Translations under genes and position numbers: made by a program
DNA from: Magnetococcales bacterium
GTDB taxonomy: Bacteria; Pseudomonadota; Magnetococcia; Magnetococcales; Magnetaquicoccaceae
Direction: 5' to 3'
Length of the DNA stretch: 64,000 nucleotides
Assembly (NCBI GenBank): GCA_015233035.1
Contig: JADFYM010000001.1
Span: 62,001-126,000 of the forward strand
Shown: one piece after another, positions 44,781 through 54,360 of the stretch
How the letters are laid out: each line of letters begins with the position of its first letter
Position numbering within the stretch: the stretch's first letter is position 1
Notes under the pieces: model-generated
Told to the model about the DNA's origin: nothing
Seen by the model: only the letters and a program-made list of their open reading frames with translations
Databases searched by the model: none

Positions 44781-44809
44781 ATCTCCCCCACCCCCCCCAT
44801 AAAAACCTA

Positions 44810-46816
44810 CTACGACCGCCCAATTTTATCCCGCACCACCATCCGCCCATCGCCATGCAGCAGATCGGAGGGGGCAGTATTGCGACGCAAGGGAAGCCGA
44901 AACAGCAGCACAAGCGTCACCACAAACACCGCCAGAAAGACCTCCCCCATGGTCAGGAGAATGGGTTGCCAGGGCAGGGGCAAAATTTCAAAATCATACC
45001 CCGGTGGCAGCAAATCCTGATAATGGGTGATGATGCCCTTGAAACCATCATCCAGCAACAGCCGCAACAATGGAATAAACACAAACACCGCCACCGCCCC
45101 CCCCACGGCGGTCGCCAGCACCATTTGCCAAACCAGCTTGGCATAGATACCCATCCAGGTAAAACCCCGGCTGAGCAGAATGCCATAATGGTGCCGTCGA
45201 TGTCCCACCAGCGTGCCGACCTGGGCCAACAACAAGGCGGACAAAAACAGCCCAAAGGTCAGCGCGTAGGCGGGCACCATGGTGGACAGCAGGTCACTGA
45301 GCAGATTGAACCGATTCAGGGCATCCCGATACATGGTCTGAATGCTCAGGGCGTGTACCCCATCCGGGGTGCGCAGGGCCAACAATTCCTGGATGCCCCG
45401 ACTCAGATGGGTCGGGTCCGGGACATAGACATGAATCGCCGCGAGCGAGGCCCCGTCACTGGTGACATCCCACGGCACAAACAAAGGTGCCGCCGCCGTA
45501 TTGGGCTTGGCCTCTTCGGGACACAACATGCCCCGCAAGGCGTTGGAACGGGGCAAACGCTGGCATGGCACCCATAAACGATTGTTGGTGTCATGGTTGA
45601 GCGTGTCCCATATCTCGTGTACGTTTTGCCCGCCTGTCTCGTAGCGGGAGAGCGGCGACAACGGTTTGTTCTCCACTTTGAGGGGACGCAAATCACCAGC
45701 GGACGGACTGGGACAAACATCCTCTTTGACCTTGGGCAGATCGGTCAAACCCGTGGCAGCGACCGCCGTATGCACACACCGTTCATACGCCGTCAGTGTC
45801 TCCCTGGGAAAAGAATGTGAGGTCAACCACCGATAGTGGTCCGGGTCGCCCCGGCCCTGCGTGAGCGGATCATAGCGCAAGTCGGGAAAATGATAGGCCG
45901 CCAGCAAGGCATGATAGGTGGACAATGGAAACAAAAAGGCCACCTGTTCCATGCTGGGAATATGGTGTACCCAGCGCACACGAAACGGGACCAACTCTTC
46001 CCGACTGCCCACGGTCACCTTCAGCCACAATGTATTCAACGCATTTTTCAACTCTCCTTGTGGCAGTTTGGCCGGGAGTCGGCGCAATTTTTTCTGCTGC
46101 AAGATCGGTTGAATCGCCTCTCGATAGGCCGCATAGTCAAACTGGTTGGCAAACAGCGATTCGCTCAGGACAATCGACAGGGGCAATCCCTGCCATCCCT
46201 CTCCCTTCTCCCCGGCGTCCCGGTTGTCCCCCGCAGACAACGGTTCTTTTTCCTCCTCCCTGGAGGCAGTGGTCTCTTTGTCCTGGCTCTCTCCCGACGC
46301 AGCCGCAGTTGAGGCCGCAGGCTGGGCCTGGTTGGCCCCCAGATTCCATAAAGGATCGTCGGCATAAACGGCCCAACCTACCCAGGGCACCCCAGAGGTC
46401 CAGACCCCTTCCACGGGCAGACGTACCTGCGGGCTGTTGTCCCCCAGGCGTCGATACGGATGCACGGTGATGCCGAACGACTCACCGGGCACATTTTTTT
46501 CCATCTCCTTCAAGCGATCCAACAGATTGCTCTGGATCCCCTCATGGTTTTCCCAGTGGGCGGTGACCCAAATCGGCACCCCGTAGGGTCGCAGGGTGCC
46601 GAGAATGGCATCCGTGAAGCGATCCACCAGACCAGCCCTGGTTCCCACCAGCAGCAGGGCCATGCTGATCACCAACGCCAGCAGGAGGGTCAGCCAAAAA
46701 AAATCGCGGCCCCCACTGACACAACCAAACCGGCCACACACAAAGGAACGCCAATAGGCGCGGCTCCCCATGACGGCCCAAACGGGAATAATTCGGCGAG
46801 ATCTTGTCTTTTCCAT
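44810..46816 (-). CDS. FtsX/MacB-type ABC transporter permease
   Basis: Membrane protein of 668 residues in the FtsX/LolC/MacB mould: TM1 about 40-60, a very large periplasmic domain (about 65-500) with an acidic low-complexity stretch near 165-205, then three TM segments (about 515-540, 560-590, 620-645). It is presumably the partner of the ABC ATPase at 48721. The pair are separated by the DUF4276/ATPase genes. Such permeases pass cytoplasmic ATP energy to periplasmic proteins rather than transport through the membrane. ATG 46816; ribosome site weak. The substrate is unknown. Confidence 0.82.
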   Translation of the reverse strand: MEKTRSRRIIPVWAVMGSRAYWRSFVCGRFGCVSGGRDFFWLTLLLALVISMALLLVGTRAGLVDRFTDAILGTLRPYGVPIWVTAHWENHEGIQSNLLDRLKEMEKNVPGESFGITVHPYRRLGDNSPQVRLPVEGVWTSGVPWVGWAVYADDPLWNLGANQAQPAASTAAASGESQDKETTASREEEKEPLSAGDNRDAGEKGEGWQGLPLSIVLSESLFANQFDYAAYREAIQPILQQKKLRRLPAKLPQGELKNALNTLWLKVTVGSREELVPFRVRWVHHIPSMEQVAFLFPLSTYHALLAAYHFPDLRYDPLTQGRGDPDHYRWLTSHSFPRETLTAYERCVHTAVAATGLTDLPKVKEDVCPSPSAGDLRPLKVENKPLSPLSRYETGGQNVHEIWDTLNHDTNNRLWVPCQRLPRSNALRGMLCPEEAKPNTAAAPLFVPWDVTSDGASLAAIHVYVPDPTHLSRGIQELLALRTPDGVHALSIQTMYRDALNRFNLLSDLLSTMVPAYALTFGLFLSALLLAQVGTLVGHRRHHYGILLSRGFTWMGIYAKLVWQMVLATAVGGAVAVFVFIPLLRLLLDDGFKGIITHYQDLLPPGYDFEILPLPWQPILLTMGEVFLAVFVVTLVLLFRLPLRRNTAPSDLLHGDGRMVVRDKIGRS

Positions 46817-46827
46817 GTCTTTATTTA

Positions 46828-47499
46828 TCAGGGAGAGGCCAGTGATTTAAGATGATTGATCCATTGATTGAACAAGGGGCATTGGGCCAGGATGGTCTCC
46901 AGGCCGATTTCAAGGGCTGCCAGAGGACCATGTCGAGGCTTGTCATACGGGGAGAAAAGCTTCTCAATACGCTTGCTGGGGGCCGTATGGGGGCTGTCAT
47001 TGATCGCCTCTGGAGAATCGAAACCATTCCGAATGGTGCGAAAATCGCTGGCCAGATCCCGCTGGCCAATCCCTCGCGCCAATCCGTCCGGGTCACTGAA
47101 CAACAACCCCTCAAATTCATGCATTTGCACATAAGGGATAAAACGGTACCAGGAAGATTCCCCCAACTCTGCCTTGATTTTCTCGGTCAGCGCGTCGATA
47201 ATACACATATATTTGTCGGATACAACCGTTTTTTGTTGCGCATTTTTCTTTCCCGGAAAATCAGGATGCAACCCATAGAAGTCAAAAAATGTGGTACAAT
47301 ACGCTGTACTATCTCCCAGTAACAACTTGCGCAGATCAGCATACAGCCGATCAAATTGAATATTTCCACCCTGGTGTCCTGGTCTGCCAATCAACTTGGC
47401 GATCAAATCAATGCCCTCATGGACAAAGTGTTCTTTCAGCAATTCATTGACGAACATTGTCTCTGTCCGTCCTTCACAAATAATGTAGATTCGAATCAT
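46828..47499 (-). CDS. DUF4276-family protein
   Basis: A 223-residue protein with the DUF4276 landmarks: N-terminal strand and IICEGRTETMFV (about 5-16), a middle TTFFDFYGLHPDFPGK, YVQMHEFEGLLFSD (about 120), then a helical tail. The acidic motifs (CEGRTE, D-x-Y-G, HEFE) resemble a TOPRIM-like nuclease core; this is a structural guess. It overlaps the ATPase gene upstream by 4 bases (ATGA), so the two work together. Base composition is more AT-rich than the neighbours, which suggests transfer. Confidence 0.83.
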   Translation of the reverse strand: MIRIYIICEGRTETMFVNELLKEHFVHEGIDLIAKLIGRPGHQGGNIQFDRLYADLRKLLLGDSTAYCTTFFDFYGLHPDFPGKKNAQQKTVVSDKYMCIIDALTEKIKAELGESSWYRFIPYVQMHEFEGLLFSDPDGLARGIGQRDLASDFRTIRNGFDSPEAINDSPHTAPSKRIEKLFSPYDKPRHGPLAALEIGLETILAQCPLFNQWINHLKSLASP

Positions 47500-48596
47500 G
47501 AACGGGGACTCTCATCCAAGATCTTTTTCGCCCACAGTTCACCCACCGAATATTCCTCCAACCAGGAAGCAAAGGCTTCCTCTTTGTGTCGCGTAAGGCG
47601 TGTTACGCCTTGTTTCCGTTCCACGATGATCAGGCTATCAATCGAAAATTCGTTTACCAGAAAAACGGACTGGGTGGCCACAATCACCTGCATGCGTTTG
47701 GAAGCGGAACGCAGCAGGGAACCCAACAGGGCGATGGCATGAGGATGAAGCCCCAACTCAGGCTCGTCAATAATGATGGTAGAGGGCGGATCCGGTTGCA
47801 GCAGTGCCGTTGCCAAACAGATAAAGCGCAACGCACCATCGGAAATTTGGCTGGGCCATAAAGTATAGTCACTCGCCTTTTGCTGCCACAATAACCGTAT
47901 CTGTTGCTCACCTGAAGGCAGATCTCTGGGTGTAAGGATAAAGTCATCAAAAAACGGAACCGCCAGACAAACAGTCTTGCGAATTTGTTGATAAATATCT
48001 GGAAATTCCTCTTTCAGCCGATACAAAAACGCAGCGAGATTTGATGCGTCGGGACGCAAGCGTTCATCGTCATGCAACGCTCCCCAACGCTTCACACCCG
48101 CCGTTTCGCTGGTGTCATGGAAATGAAAGATCGTCCATCGCGAGATGGAACGGTAGCAATACTCTGCGACAACATCATGTGTTCGTTCAATTTTTAACTG
48201 CGATTCGCCATGCCCATTACCCAGGTTTGGTCGGGTTGGCCCCTGGAGTGGGCCTTTGCAATAAAGCTGTTCGGTGGCAAAAACAAACCCACCCTCCACG
48301 GTTGGTTCAAGAACTGCCTCGTAGCCATTTAATCCGAACCGGATGCTGAACTCAAACTGGGACGTCTGTTTTACACCGAAGGTTACGATGCGATCCGCTC
48401 CACCCTGTTTGGTCGTCCACAACTGCAAACGCTGTTCGATCAACTCTCTCAACATGATGAAAAAAGAAATAAAATTACTCTTTCCCGCCCCGTTGGAGCC
48501 AATCAAAACATTCAGGTTGCCCAACACCAATGAATCCAGTCCCTGGATGGACTTGAAACCCTTGATGGAAAGTGTCGAAATGGGATGGTTGTTCAT
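47496..48596 (-). CDS. AAA ATPase of a two-gene module (AAA_21-like)
   Basis: SMC-like ATPase of 366 residues: Walker A LIGSNGAGKSNF (about 31-41), signature region SQISDGALRFICLATALL, Walker B TIIIDEPELGLHPHA (about 268-282) and switch His/Gln region IVATQSV. No coiled-coil arm. Coupled to the DUF4276 gene. ATPase + TOPRIM-like pairs are a common design of anti-phage systems (Gabija, PARIS, some Abi pairs), which makes defence a fair inference, not a demonstration. It starts at ATG 48596; the hairpin repeat at 48641 lies just upstream. Confidence 0.85.
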   Translation of the reverse strand: MNNHPISTLSIKGFKSIQGLDSLVLGNLNVLIGSNGAGKSNFISFFIMLRELIEQRLQLWTTKQGGADRIVTFGVKQTSQFEFSIRFGLNGYEAVLEPTVEGGFVFATEQLYCKGPLQGPTRPNLGNGHGESQLKIERTHDVVAEYCYRSISRWTIFHFHDTSETAGVKRWGALHDDERLRPDASNLAAFLYRLKEEFPDIYQQIRKTVCLAVPFFDDFILTPRDLPSGEQQIRLLWQQKASDYTLWPSQISDGALRFICLATALLQPDPPSTIIIDEPELGLHPHAIALLGSLLRSASKRMQVIVATQSVFLVNEFSIDSLIIVERKQGVTRLTRHKEEAFASWLEEYSVGELWAKKILDESPRS

Positions 48597-48640
48597 GTTG
48601 ACCTGCCTGGGTGGAATGTCTCTTCAGGGCGCACCGTTTT

Positions 48641-48715
48641 CGGGGCTTCGCCCCGGACCCCACCAGGGGCTTTGTCCCTGGACCCCACCAGGGGGATGAT
48701 CCCCCTGGACCCCCA
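48641..48715 (-). repeat. Modular hairpin repeat, copy 5 (three stems)
   Basis: CGGGGCTTCGCCCCG, CAGGGGCTTTGTCCCTG and CAGGGGGATGATCCCCCTG joined by GGACCCCACC, reverse orientation. It lies between the ABC ATPase and the AAA gene, exactly where the transporter operon is interrupted. Confidence 0.9.
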
Positions 48716-48720
48716 TATGT

Positions 48721-49527
48721 TCAAGCCCCACGCGCCGCCGCCTCCACCGCCGCCTCCTTTTTGCCCCCCTTCAGGCGCAAAAGGCAACGGTTGTTGGCCA
48801 CCATCAACCAATGGCTGACCCGTGGGTCAATCGCATCCGAACGATGATGCGTCACCCAGATCACCATGCGATCCCCCTTCGCCAACCAACGGTCCACCAG
48901 GGACATCACCTCCTGCCGGGTATCCGCATCCAGATTGCCCGTCGGTTCATCGGCAAACAATACATACGGATCATGAATCATGGCCTGCGCGAGAGCCACC
49001 CGCTGAAATTGTCCGCCCGACAACTCGTTGGGAAACCGTTCCAGAAATTCTTCGGGCGAGGTATCCTCAATGCGTACCCCATCCTCATCCCGCAACAAAA
49101 CCCGATCCATCGCCGCATGAACCCGCCGATCCATCTCCGCATTGGAAAAGCCACCCAGCAACTCCAGCGGATAACGCAAATTTTCCCGCACCCGCAGATA
49201 CGGGGTCAGCGTACTGCTTTGATAGGCAAACCCGAAACATTGTCGCCGAATCTGGGTCAGATTCAAGGTGGACTCTTCCCGATCCAACCCCTTGGGCCCC
49301 CAAACGGCCCGTTGACCATCGGGAAAGGTCCAACGGACAATCCCCTCAGTGGGCCGTTTGAGAAAGGTCAACAGATAAAGCAAGGTGCTCTTGCCACTGC
49401 CACTGCGGCCCAGCACAGGCAGACGACCCGAGATCTGGTCGCTGTCCAGCTTCAACCCACCCACCAGCAGGCTGAAAGCATTGCCCCACGTCACCGTGGC
49501 GGTCCGTATCTGCACCCCCCAACTCAT
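48721..49527 (-). CDS. ABC transporter ATPase (LolD/MacB type)
   Basis: ATP-binding protein of 268 residues: Walker A LGRSGSGKST (about 40-48), Q-loop region FAYQSSTL, signature LSGGQFQRVALAQ, Walker B YVLFADEPTGNLDA and switch His WVTHH. This is the pattern of ATPases that drive FtsX-type permeases. Its ATG overlaps the VWA gene stop by 4 bases. The cognate permease is probably 44810-46816. Its C-terminus is Ala/Lys-rich. Confidence 0.9.
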   Translation of the reverse strand: MSWGVQIRTATVTWGNAFSLLVGGLKLDSDQISGRLPVLGRSGSGKSTLLYLLTFLKRPTEGIVRWTFPDGQRAVWGPKGLDREESTLNLTQIRRQCFGFAYQSSTLTPYLRVRENLRYPLELLGGFSNAEMDRRVHAAMDRVLLRDEDGVRIEDTSPEEFLERFPNELSGGQFQRVALAQAMIHDPYVLFADEPTGNLDADTRQEVMSLVDRWLAKGDRMVIWVTHHRSDAIDPRVSHWLMVANNRCLLRLKGGKKEAAVEAAARGA

Positions 49528-52172
49528 GGCAGAAATTCCTGGGGAATCCAGTAACCCCGCCGCCCCCCCAACGTATGGGCATAATGGTAGGACTTGTCCG
49601 GTCCCAAGGATTCACGCTGAATCGCCCCCTCCACCTTGAGCAGGGCACGCCCGTTGGGTGTGGCATCGGGACAACTGCGGGCCTGATAGGGCGCGGCCTG
49701 GAAGACCGGCTTGGAAAAATCCCGCTCGATGACTTCCAATATTTCCTTCGATTTGATCGCCCAGAGAGCCAGACGGCGCAGTTCACACACCGGCACGGCC
49801 AATATGGGTTGGCCCTTGCTGTCGGACAGCGGTTTTTTCTCCTTGTCCAGCACGATCAACCGCCCATCCTTGTTGCGTTCCACCTCTTCCGCCGACAGCG
49901 CATTGACATTATAGCTCAACAAAGGCGAGTGCCGCCGCACAGGCAGACCACCTCGGCGTTGGGCATATTCCGCCGGTGTCTCGCCCGCCACATCAATCGG
50001 TGGCCGACGAATTTCCTGCTGCAACCCCAGGACCATGGCACTGATCAGGGCACGCCGCAGTTGCGTCTCCGGCAGATCAAAATAGCCTTCAAACCCACGG
50101 AGAATACGGATCCAGGACGAGAGTTCCCCGCTGTTGATCCACAACTCTTCCACCACCTTGTCATCCGCCTCGATATAAGCAATCTGGGTCGTGTCATACA
50201 CCCGTTTTTCACACTGGTCCCCCAACTCGCCACAGGCCCCCTGCTTGAGAATGTGCCAGTAGACCCCCGGAATATCGACCCGTTCCCGGCGCAGACGTTC
50301 GATGACCGCACTCAACGCCGCCCCACCCCGCACGTCCAGGATAATCTCATTGATCAACTCCGAACTGCCCAGCTTTTCGACCGTCTGCACCATGCGGGAG
50401 ACCAGGGCATGATTGTCTGCCGTCATCTGGCCCAACTGGAAAAAATGTTCGGTCGTCTTGCTGGAAGCGGGCAGACTGTTGGTCAACAGATAATTGGCCT
50501 GCGTGGCAAACAACTCATACGCCCCCTTGTAGGCTCCCGGATTTTTGGCCTGCTTGACCAGAAAGGGGGTACGGATAAAGAAGGGGATAATATTGTTGGT
50601 CTTGCCCGCCGCCACATCGCCTCCCCGCAGCAGTTGGGCCAAGGTATCGGCTTTGACAGGGTGCTTGTATTTGGGACCACGGATCGGGTGGTTTTCCTTG
50701 TAGCCACTGTCCCCGATCATGAAGAGCAATTTGAGATGATCCGGGCAGGCAGACATATCCTTCTTTAACGCCTGCTCCAACCCGCCAAAACTGTTTTCTT
50801 CATAGTCATCCTCATCGTCGCTGGTGACATGCACCTTGGCGATGGCCGCCTGAAACTGTTCCAAAGCTTTTTGTTGCTGATCGGCATCCATCTGACAGGT
50901 ATCCGGGAAAGGCACCCCCTCGCCGATGCCATCCCCCAACCCACCGGGGACGCGATTGTCGGCATAGCTGTCCCGATACACCCGGAAACCAAACCGGAAC
51001 TGAGTCTCCCGGAAACCCTGGGTATCTTTCAGGGAGTGAATGATCTCCTGAATGACGCCACGCTGTGCGTCCGTGCCACGCACGGCATCGATGGATTGCT
51101 CCATGCTGGCGGTGGCATCCAGCAGAAAAAAGATATCCACCTGTTTTTTGGTGCTGAGCGATTGAACCTGCGGCATCACCTCCTTGGCCAAGGAGGGTGC
51201 GATGGCTACCGTATCGGCATCGATCCGCCGTGCCACCAGACCGGGACGGGCCAGTGCCACCTTGTAAAAACGCCGCCCGGTGGCCGTGGTCGTACCGGTG
51301 GCCAATTCGGTGGGCGAGACATTTTCCCCTCGGGCATTGAGCAGATCCAGCACGGGAATCCGCAACGGCGACTGAAACCAGGCCGACCCCCCCTCCACCG
51401 GTTGACAGGTTTTTTGATCCTGGCTCAACGCATCGCTCAACCGTTCATACGTGCAGATGGTCCCGTTACCCTTGCCATCCGGGGCATGCAAATCTTCCCG
51501 TGGCCGAAGGCTGAAGGCATTGTTCCAGATAAACCCATCTTTTTTGGCCGCCCAACCCAGCAGCACATCGTCTTCCTCCAGACGAAAACGGTCGCCCAGC
51601 AGCACGGCACGATCCGTCTGGTCGAAGACAAAATACATGTGAAACCGGGAGGCCCCCTCCCGACAATTGTCCCGCCCCCCGCTGCACTCCTTGAGTTCGG
51701 GATCCTGAAACACCTGCACGGTGGGCTCTTTGTTCTCGTTGGTCCGGGCGACCGTATCGGTCTTGATAAAAAATTTCATCTCCAGGCCGGATTCGCTCTT
51801 GATGGGCGTGTTGCGGCAGAGCAGATCGCTTTTCCGCACCCAGCCAACAGTCGGTTCTTTCTTTTTGAACCGATGCGAGTGAATCTTGACACGATCTTTG
51901 GCCTCCTCGGTGAGATCCATCTGTTGATTGAACTCCAGGGTACCCTCCGACTGCGTCGCGCTGGCATCCGCAAAAATTGGGGCATCCTGCCGGGCCGACC
52001 GGGCGACCCCGACCCACTTCAGACGACCGTTTTCATAAAAACGCGAAAAATCTAACTTGGCACAACTGCCAGATGACTCCTCTTCCCCCCAGACCGGGGC
52101 AACCGGCAGGAGAGACAGTAAACACAATACGACCAAAATGCGAACGGTCAGACGACAATCCATGGGTGTCAT
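49524..52172 (-). CDS. Exported VWA-domain protein of an ABC/FGE system
   Basis: A periplasmic protein of about 882 residues. The signal peptide (about 1-32, ends VWG-EE) is followed by SH3-like beta regions (about 45-120 and 190-250) and a von Willebrand A domain with the metal site DIFFLLDATASM (about 345-358; Thr replaces the first Ser of D-x-S-x-S) and LLFMIGDSGY. A long C-terminal part (about 560-882) is unrecognised and contains several Cys pairs. ATG at 52172 (GTG 52178 also possible). It lies 101 bases downstream of the FGE-like gene and overlaps the ATPase gene by 4 bases. Probably the mechanically driven partner of the ABC pair. No homologue with a known function is recalled. Confidence 0.8.
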   Translation of the reverse strand: MTPMDCRLTVRILVVLCLLSLLPVAPVWGEEESSGSCAKLDFSRFYENGRLKWVGVARSARQDAPIFADASATQSEGTLEFNQQMDLTEEAKDRVKIHSHRFKKKEPTVGWVRKSDLLCRNTPIKSESGLEMKFFIKTDTVARTNENKEPTVQVFQDPELKECSGGRDNCREGASRFHMYFVFDQTDRAVLLGDRFRLEEDDVLLGWAAKKDGFIWNNAFSLRPREDLHAPDGKGNGTICTYERLSDALSQDQKTCQPVEGGSAWFQSPLRIPVLDLLNARGENVSPTELATGTTTATGRRFYKVALARPGLVARRIDADTVAIAPSLAKEVMPQVQSLSTKKQVDIFFLLDATASMEQSIDAVRGTDAQRGVIQEIIHSLKDTQGFRETQFRFGFRVYRDSYADNRVPGGLGDGIGEGVPFPDTCQMDADQQQKALEQFQAAIAKVHVTSDDEDDYEENSFGGLEQALKKDMSACPDHLKLLFMIGDSGYKENHPIRGPKYKHPVKADTLAQLLRGGDVAAGKTNNIIPFFIRTPFLVKQAKNPGAYKGAYELFATQANYLLTNSLPASSKTTEHFFQLGQMTADNHALVSRMVQTVEKLGSSELINEIILDVRGGAALSAVIERLRRERVDIPGVYWHILKQGACGELGDQCEKRVYDTTQIAYIEADDKVVEELWINSGELSSWIRILRGFEGYFDLPETQLRRALISAMVLGLQQEIRRPPIDVAGETPAEYAQRRGGLPVRRHSPLLSYNVNALSAEEVERNKDGRLIVLDKEKKPLSDSKGQPILAVPVCELRRLALWAIKSKEILEVIERDFSKPVFQAAPYQARSCPDATPNGRALLKVEGAIQRESLGPDKSYHYAHTLGGRRGYWIPQEFLP

Positions 52173-52273
52173 TCTCACGGTAAGGCATCCCTCTCTCAAT
52201 TTAAGGATGGGAACAAAATGGCGAGCGGTCTTGCATACCACCCGGTGCAGAATATTGGGTTTTGCAAATTTAT

Positions 52274-53275
52274 TCAATGGTTGGTTTTCTCTGTCTGGTC
52301 GCCCTTCTGTGGATCGATCGGGGCAGAGTGCAACACCATGCGAAACCCGGCCACCGAAAACATGCCGGGCATACAGATGGGCTGGTTGCTCTGGGAATCA
52401 GCCCCCCAGTCCTCTTCACCCACCAGATAATATCCCACGGCACACGGGGAACGGGTCCACTCGCTGCCGCCCTGGAGCAATGATTTCAAAGGTGTACGGT
52501 CAAACGCATCACTGGGTTTGGGTAACGGCGCGCCTGAATTGTACAGATGAATGAGCGCGGCAAGCCACTCCTCGCGCGAGGGCACATCGTAGTGACAACC
52601 CGTTTTTTGCTGCAACCACTGGGCAAAATCCAGGGCGGCTTCATGAGAGATGCCCTTGACGGCAGGCGTGCTGGTCTCGCCCCGATTCCAGAACATGCCC
52701 AGATGAGAAACCAGGCGTTCCTTCTCCTCCCCGGCGGGCATGACATCGATGGAATCCGCATATTGCTTGAACAAGGCCTGGGTCACGGGCTGGTCTTGTA
52801 ACCAAAAGGGTGCCTCCACGACAATGGTTTCCGCAGCGTGGGCATGGGTGAAGGGGTACAAGCCGGAGGTGGGGGTCGGCAAGGGATAGCTCCCCACGGG
52901 AATCGGCAGCAGAGTGAAAGCCGTTTGCGCCTGTTCCGCCAGCAGACAGGCCTGGCCAAGGTTTTTGTCTGGTTGTTGTTTGGGTGACGGCTGGCCGGGA
53001 GAGGAGAGCCAAGTCCCGATCTGGGCCATTTTCGTTGCCACAACGGACCAACCCGATCGCACCGCAGGCCAACCCAGAACCAACAAGACAATGAGCAAAA
53101 TCGGGAGCAACCAGACGAGGGGACGACGGGAGGTCTCTCTTTTCGGGGCTGGGGCGGACACCCGCTTGACCCGGACAGCGGCGGGATAGGCCGATCGGAC
53201 CCCATACGCACGGCGCGATGTTTTCGCAAAGGGATTGAACCGCGCTACCCAGTGTAAAAAATGGCTGATGTTCAC
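52274..53275 (-). CDS. Membrane-anchored FGE-sulfatase (SUMF1-like) domain protein
   Basis: A 333-residue protein with a basic cytoplasmic N-terminus, one TM segment (about 53-72, PLVWLLPILLIVLLVLGWPA) and an extracytoplasmic domain of the formylglycine-generating-enzyme fold: FWLQDQPVTQALFKQYA, PAVKGISHEAALDFAQWL, YDVPSREEWLAA, GGSEWTRSP and VAGFRMVLHS. The catalytic Cys pair of true FGE is not obvious, so it may be a binding module. Start at GTG 53275 with GGGGGAG seven bases upstream; no ATG fits. It is the first gene of the leftward FGE-VWA-ABC unit and divergent from trmJ. Confidence 0.78.
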   Translation of the reverse strand: MNISHFLHWVARFNPFAKTSRRAYGVRSAYPAAVRVKRVSAPAPKRETSRRPLVWLLPILLIVLLVLGWPAVRSGWSVVATKMAQIGTWLSSPGQPSPKQQPDKNLGQACLLAEQAQTAFTLLPIPVGSYPLPTPTSGLYPFTHAHAAETIVVEAPFWLQDQPVTQALFKQYADSIDVMPAGEEKERLVSHLGMFWNRGETSTPAVKGISHEAALDFAQWLQQKTGCHYDVPSREEWLAALIHLYNSGAPLPKPSDAFDRTPLKSLLQGGSEWTRSPCAVGYYLVGEEDWGADSQSNQPICMPGMFSVAGFRMVLHSAPIDPQKGDQTEKTNH

Positions 53276-53477
53276 TCTGTTTCTCCCCCAAGGTGGTCGA
53301 CCGGAGGATGGACGCAGGGCACAACGCCCCGGCCCAGTGCCAGACACTTGACCATCCCATGATGAACCGCGTACAGTCCAGAACGTGTTAACCGACCACC
53401 CTGATTGCCATTGTGCCGGTCCATGCGTGGGCAGACAATGGCTCAAGATACCTCTTTTTCCCGGACATGGCCGAATC

Positions 53478-54224
53478 ATGCAAATAGCGCGCCGACACAT
53501 TGTGGTCATTCTGGACCGACCGGCCCATGCGGGCAATATTGGGGCGACCGCCCGTGCCATGGGCAATATGGGTTTGTCCCGTCTGCGTCTGGTCAACCCG
53601 AGACAATTTCCCCATGAGGATGCGGTGCAGTTTGCCACGGGCTACACAGAGGTGCTGGATCAGGCCGAAATTTTTCCTGATCTGGCCAGTGCGGTGGCCG
53701 ATCTCAATTTCCTGGTGGCCACCAGCAACCGTCCCCGGGGGCAACGGCATACCGTCTGCACGCCGCGCCAACTGGCCCAGGAGTTGCCGACCATTCTGGC
53801 CTGGCCGGGCACCGAGGTGGGGCTGTTGTTCGGCACCGAGCGCACCGGTTTGGAGACCATCGATCTGGAACGGGCGGACCGGATATGCAACATTCCCACC
53901 CAGGGCGGCACGGGCTCGCTCAATCTGGGTCAGGCGGTCCTGGTGGTATTGTATGAGATCATGCTGGGCTTGGCTGAGGGCGAGACGTTCGCCTTTGATC
54001 CGGTCCGGGAGGGAGAGCGGGCCAATGCCCTGGAGATGGAGCGATTTTTTGACCATTTGCGCGAGGTGTTGCTTGCCATTGGCTTTCTGCGTAGTGAGCA
54101 AAACCGCCATATCATGGGCAGCATCAGGGCCCTGTTTCACCGCGCCGCCCTGGATCGGCGCGAGGTATCCATCTTGCGCGGCATTTTGAACGAGGTGACG
54201 GCCTTTCGGCAGCGGCAGGGGTAG
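53478..54224 (+). CDS. trmJ: tRNA (cytidine/uridine-2'-O-)-methyltransferase TrmJ
   Basis: SpoU-class (SPOUT) methyltransferase of 248 residues that methylates the 2'-OH of position 32 of tRNA. It has the three SPOUT motifs: LDRPAHAGNIGATARAMGN, LLFGTERTGL and IPTQGGTGSLNLGQAVLVVLYE. The C-terminal helices are the TrmJ type. ATG 53478 is taken because the domain starts at once; no ribosome site stands out, and a longer frame to 53385 has no similarity. Confidence 0.92.
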   Translation: MQIARRHIVVILDRPAHAGNIGATARAMGNMGLSRLRLVNPRQFPHEDAVQFATGYTEVLDQAEIFPDLASAVADLNFLVATSNRPRGQRHTVCTPRQLAQELPTILAWPGTEVGLLFGTERTGLETIDLERADRICNIPTQGGTGSLNLGQAVLVVLYEIMLGLAEGETFAFDPVREGERANALEMERFFDHLREVLLAIGFLRSEQNRHIMGSIRALFHRAALDRREVSILRGILNEVTAFRQRQG

Positions 54225-54360
54225 CCAGTGCATTGTTCGAGGCCCAGGACCAGGAAAAACCGGACCGATAATCATCCCTCGCCAAACCAAGGCCACCTAT
54301 GTACGATGGGAATATTCAAAAGTATATGAAGGTGTTTGGAGTGTTGTGATGGGAGAATCC

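Noticed and set aside
44579-45577. Plus-strand frame starting in the repeats after pgk
   Set aside because: Runs through the hairpin repeat and MITE, then antisense to the permease; no start signal.
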